Below, one piece after another: positions 7,001 through 8,569 of a stretch of DNA of 8,569 nt. The notes under the pieces are model-generated. The model saw only the letters and a list, made by a program, of their open reading frames with translations, was not told where the DNA came from and ran no database searches. This DNA comes from Gemmatimonadota bacterium (lineage in GTDB: Bacteria; Gemmatimonadota; Gemmatimonadetes; Gemmatimonadales; Gemmatimonadaceae), in contig JAQBPZ010000276.1 of assembly GCA_028287225.1 (NCBI GenBank), positions 1 to 8,569 on the forward strand, in the 5' to 3' direction. The position numbers were made by a program, and so were the translations under genes. Numbering within the stretch: position 1 is the stretch's first letter; the number at the start of each line of letters is the position of its first letter.

Positions 7001-7872
7001 TCGTGCCGCTCCTGACGCGCGAGCAGGTCCTCGGCGCCATCACCTTCGGCGTCGCGGAATCAGGGCGCGGCTACGACCTCATGGACCTGCTCACCGCCGA
7101 GCAGCTGTGCCAGCGCGCCGCGCGCACCGTGGACAACGGCCGGCTCTACGACAACGCCCAGCGCGCGATCCGCGCCCGCGACGAGGTGCTCGCCATCGTC
7201 TCGCACGACCTGCGCAACCCGCTGAGCACCATCACGCTGAGCGCCTCGCTGCTGCTCGACCAGCAGGGGGAGCGACGCGCGGCCGGCGCGCGCTTCCTCG
7301 ACATCATCAAGCGCGCCGCCGAACAGGCCAACCGCCTCATCAAGGACCTGCTGGACATCTCGAGCATCGAGGCGGGGCATTTCTCGGTGAACCGCCTTGG
7401 CGAGAACGCCGCCGACCTGCTCGAGCAGGCGCGCGAGATGCTCGCGCCCATCGCCCAGGAGAAGTCGATCACCCTGGAGACCGACGTGACCGGCGCGGGC
7501 CTGTTCGCATCGGCCGATGTGGGCCAGATCCAGCGGGTGTTCTCCAACCTCGTGGGCAACGCCATCAAGTTCACGCCGCCGGGCGGGAAGATCACCCTCC
7601 GCACCGAGGAGGTCGACGGGGAGATCCGCTTCTCCGTCACCGACACCGGCCCGGGCATCCCGCCGGAGGAGCTGCCCCACATCTTCGACCGCTACTGGCA
7701 GGCGATGCGCGGCGACCGTCGCGGTGCGGGCCTCGGGCTCTCCATCGTGCGCGGCATCGTCGAGGCACACGGCGGGCGTATCTGGGTCGAGTCGAAGGTG
7801 GGGGAAGGGTCCACCTTCATCTTCACCGTGCCGCAGCAGCCGCCCGCCGAACGAACGCTGCGGCGCGACTAG
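4021..7872 (+). CDS. Soluble multi-sensor PAS/GAF histidine kinase (orphan)
   Basis: A 1283-residue two-component sensor kinase. Domain order by residue: GAF1 about 20-165 (the start LLDTPREQPFDRL is typical of such N-terminal GAFs), PAS1 190-305, PAS2 316-430, GAF2 442-605, PAS3 612-735, PAS4 743-865, GAF3 868-1045, HisKA about 1052-1120 and HATPase_c about 1165-1275. Each PAS ends in a PAC-type segment with DIT followed by a charged helix (DITDRK, DITDQK, DITTRR, DITERK). The phosphorylated histidine is H1062 in SHDLRNPL. The ATPase has N-box N1176/N1180 (NLVGNAIKF), G1 DTGPGIP from D1208 and G2 GAGLGL at 1235-1240, so catalysis looks intact. No membrane span, signal peptide, receiver or HPt domain is present, pointing to cytoplasmic sensing. 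No response regulator lies in the window, so the partner is unknown. The ATG at 4021 has only a weak CAGG upstream, but it directly precedes the conserved GAF1 start. Ligands of the sensor domains cannot be told. Confidence 0.95.
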   Translation: MYAEAATIPDTARVATLRRTGLLDTPREQPFDRLTRLATTALHAPVAFVTLVDDETQFFKSSVGLPEPWASTRSSPLSHSFCRHVVDRGEPLVVSDAHDEPLVRDNPAIDEMGIVAYAGVPLRTAEGLVIGAFAIADHVAHGWTAADVEVLEELGAATMHEIDLRGALRTAVRQASQVIEDAHQHHCVLPHFRAIVDRLPVGICALQDGLFQFTNHALADMFGYGDETLLSGTALLDIVQDDQRQRVAKEMTRVLHGDVDSLCCEFDALRHNGPSFAVELRATRAEVGGRPALVASLVDITDRKAAEAELRTRETQLRALTENAWDVVSIVTPDDVISYMSPSVTRVLGYEPDELVGRHSREFVHPDDVERADEAFHRIIGTPGASGELSIRLRHKDDSWRDVEAIAQIRTDAAGQPLAIINTHDITDQKRAQHELRRKTANVELLEYVAVAANEATDIASAAERCIAHVCTYNDWCTGHLYLRNAEGNMVSSGTWFMSDAGKYDVFRDATAGRVFGPGEGLPGEVMSTGKAHWVRDVTADETFTRRDAALKAGIRGGIACPLLTGSEVVGALEFFADRTLDVDEPLMEVLSHAGTQLGRVVERVQAHEALRQSEGRIRAIVEMSHDAFIAMDMDGRITEWNGQAEATFGWTRAEALGKPMAELVIPMRHRHGHRRAMRRFTRTGHLTQHSRRFEVEALHRDGHEFPVELSISAIPMDGTFLFTAFLHDITTRRQVEQRLKQSEERYDLVARATSDVVWDWNVVSGVLTWNDAIRRTCRYQPDQVGTTMEWWYNHIHPADRERVITTTHAVLNGTAELWSDEYRFQRGDGTYATVLARGHVVRNERSEAVRMIGSMVDITERKLEEEAQRFVAQATVLLDTSLDQEVILTGLARLIVPTLGDFCAIDVLEEGGGIHRAATAHSDPSREALLRSDETLPSDPNRPSEARDLVVEVIRTRQPMLIRECRPAALKALGLSAAHRAVLQKLGTRALMIVPLLTREQVLGAITFGVAESGRGYDLMDLLTAEQLCQRAARTVDNGRLYDNAQRAIRARDEVLAIVSHDLRNPLSTITLSASLLLDQQGERRAAGARFLDIIKRAAEQANRLIKDLLDISSIEAGHFSVNRLGENAADLLEQAREMLAPIAQEKSITLETDVTGAGLFASADVGQIQRVFSNLVGNAIKFTPPGGKITLRTEEVDGEIRFSVTDTGPGIPPEELPHIFDRYWQAMRGDRRGAGLGLSIVRGIVEAHGGRIWVESKVGEGSTFIFTVPQQPPAERTLRRD

Positions 7873-7885
7873 GACGGCGGTCCGG

Positions 7886-8569
7886 TCAACCGGGTGCGGG
7901 GCGCGAGGAGCCGGGCGCGCCCCGCGCTGTCTTCCGCCGCTCGGGAAAGTGCTCGTCCAGGAACCGGATCAGCGCCCGCTCCTCCGGCGAGTGCGCATAC
8001 TGCTCGGCCTTCGACACATGGCGCGTCGGCAGGCGGATCGTCTCCCCGTCGTCGATGTAGCGCGCGACGACGAGGGGATGCACGTACGACGCGCGACAGA
8101 TCGCCGGCGTGTTGCCCAGCTCCGCGGCCACCAGCCGCATCGTCGTCATCACGTTGCGCTTCGCCTCCGTCACGGAGCTGGCCGGCCCGAGCTCGGCCAG
8201 CACCGTCGCGGCGCGCAGCGTCCCGCCCCACGTGCGGAAATCCTTCGCGCTGAAGGGCACGCCGAGGGTGTCGTGCAGGTACGCGTTCACGTCGCGCGCC
8301 GTGAGGTCGCGCCACCGCTTCTCCTCCTGGTAGCGGAACAGCCGCGGTCCGGGCGACGCGAGCTGCCGCTCGATCAACCGCGTGAGCTCCGCATTTCCCA
8401 CCACCTGCCGCTGCCGGATCGACTTCTTGCCCACGTAGGTGAACACGGCGCGGCCGTCCGCGACCTCCACGTGCCGCTTCCGCAGCGTCGCGATCCCGAA
8501 GGTCTTGTTCTCCGCGGCGTATCGCTCGCCTCCCACGCGGAAGAAGCTCTCGCTGATCAGCCGCACCAC
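7886..8569 (-). CDS. DNA topoisomerase IB, poxvirus-like, 5' end beyond window
   Basis: Type IB topoisomerase, which relaxes supercoils of either sign by nicking one strand through a 3'-phosphotyrosyl bond, without ATP. The 227 visible residues cover the whole catalytic domain. Comparing with vaccinia and Deinococcus enzymes from memory, the active-site residues are R11 (FFRVGGERYA), K48 (VGKKS), R112 (KDFRTWGGT), N153 (LGNTPAICRASY) and the nucleophile Y162 (SYVHP). N153 takes the place of vaccinia His265, as in bacterial members. TFGIATLRKRHV at 23-34 is a further family signature. Roughly 110 N-terminal residues, the DNA-clamping domain, are missing because the window ends; the first visible codon is GTG but it lies inside the conserved region, so it is not the start. 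The C-terminus ends in a short Arg/Pro/Gly-rich tail. The gene converges on the kinase with 13 bases between stops and no T-tract terminator. Confidence 0.93.
   Translation of the reverse strand: MVRLISESFFRVGGERYAAENKTFGIATLRKRHVEVADGRAVFTYVGKKSIRQRQVVGNAELTRLIERQLASPGPRLFRYQEEKRWRDLTARDVNAYLHDTLGVPFSAKDFRTWGGTLRAATVLAELGPASSVTEAKRNVMTTMRLVAAELGNTPAICRASYVHPLVVARYIDDGETIRLPTRHVSKAEQYAHSPEERALIRFLDEHFPERRKTARGAPGSSRPAPG

Noticed and set aside
1..8569. CRISPR arrays, insertion sequences, tRNA genes, phage or defence islands
   Set aside because: No direct repeat array, transposase or integrase motif, tRNA-like cloverleaf or known defence gene was seen. The topoisomerase IB resembles tyrosine recombinases in fold, but its motifs identify it as TopIB.

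Overview
The window is GC-rich throughout (judged by eye as clearly above 65%) and codes densely on both strands, so long spurious antisense ORFs are expected and are left out. The gene set suggests an aerobic, Gram-negative-type soil or sediment bacterium with System I cytochrome c maturation, a poxvirus-like topoisomerase IB and a large soluble PAS/GAF histidine kinase. Gemmatimonadota (or a similar high-GC phylum such as Acidobacteriota) would fit. That placement is inference from gene content; no rRNA or other phylogenetic marker is present.

Left part, minus strand (1-3569), read in the direction of transcription: a [4Fe-4S] uracil-DNA glycosylase superfamily gene overlaps by 4 bases a small YfiM/DUF2279-like gene. 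After a 66-base gap come ccmE and ccmF, joined by a GTGA overlap, and then the first 14 codons of a gene with a twin-arginine signal start, joined to ccmF by a TGATG overlap. The ccmE-ccmF pair acts late in cytochrome c maturation: CcmE carries heme across the periplasm and CcmF attaches it to apocytochrome c. CcmE here has Cys instead of the usual heme-binding His (CxxxY type), while CcmF keeps all four conserved histidines.

Middle (3570-4020): a 451-base divergent intergenic region with no convincing gene. It holds weak divergent promoter candidates and a short inverted repeat.

Right part: a 1283-residue plus-strand orphan hybrid-sensor histidine kinase (GAF-PAS-PAS-GAF-PAS-PAS-GAF-HisKA-HATPase) with no membrane segments and no receiver domain. 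It is followed, convergently and only 13 bases away, by the 3' two thirds of a topoisomerase IB gene whose 5' end lies beyond the window.

I see no mobile element, CRISPR array, RNA gene or clearly new multi-gene system. The observations most worth a second look are the Cys-type CcmE, the possible leaderless start of ccmE, the UDG/YfiM-like gene pair and the unusual sensor stack of the orphan kinase.
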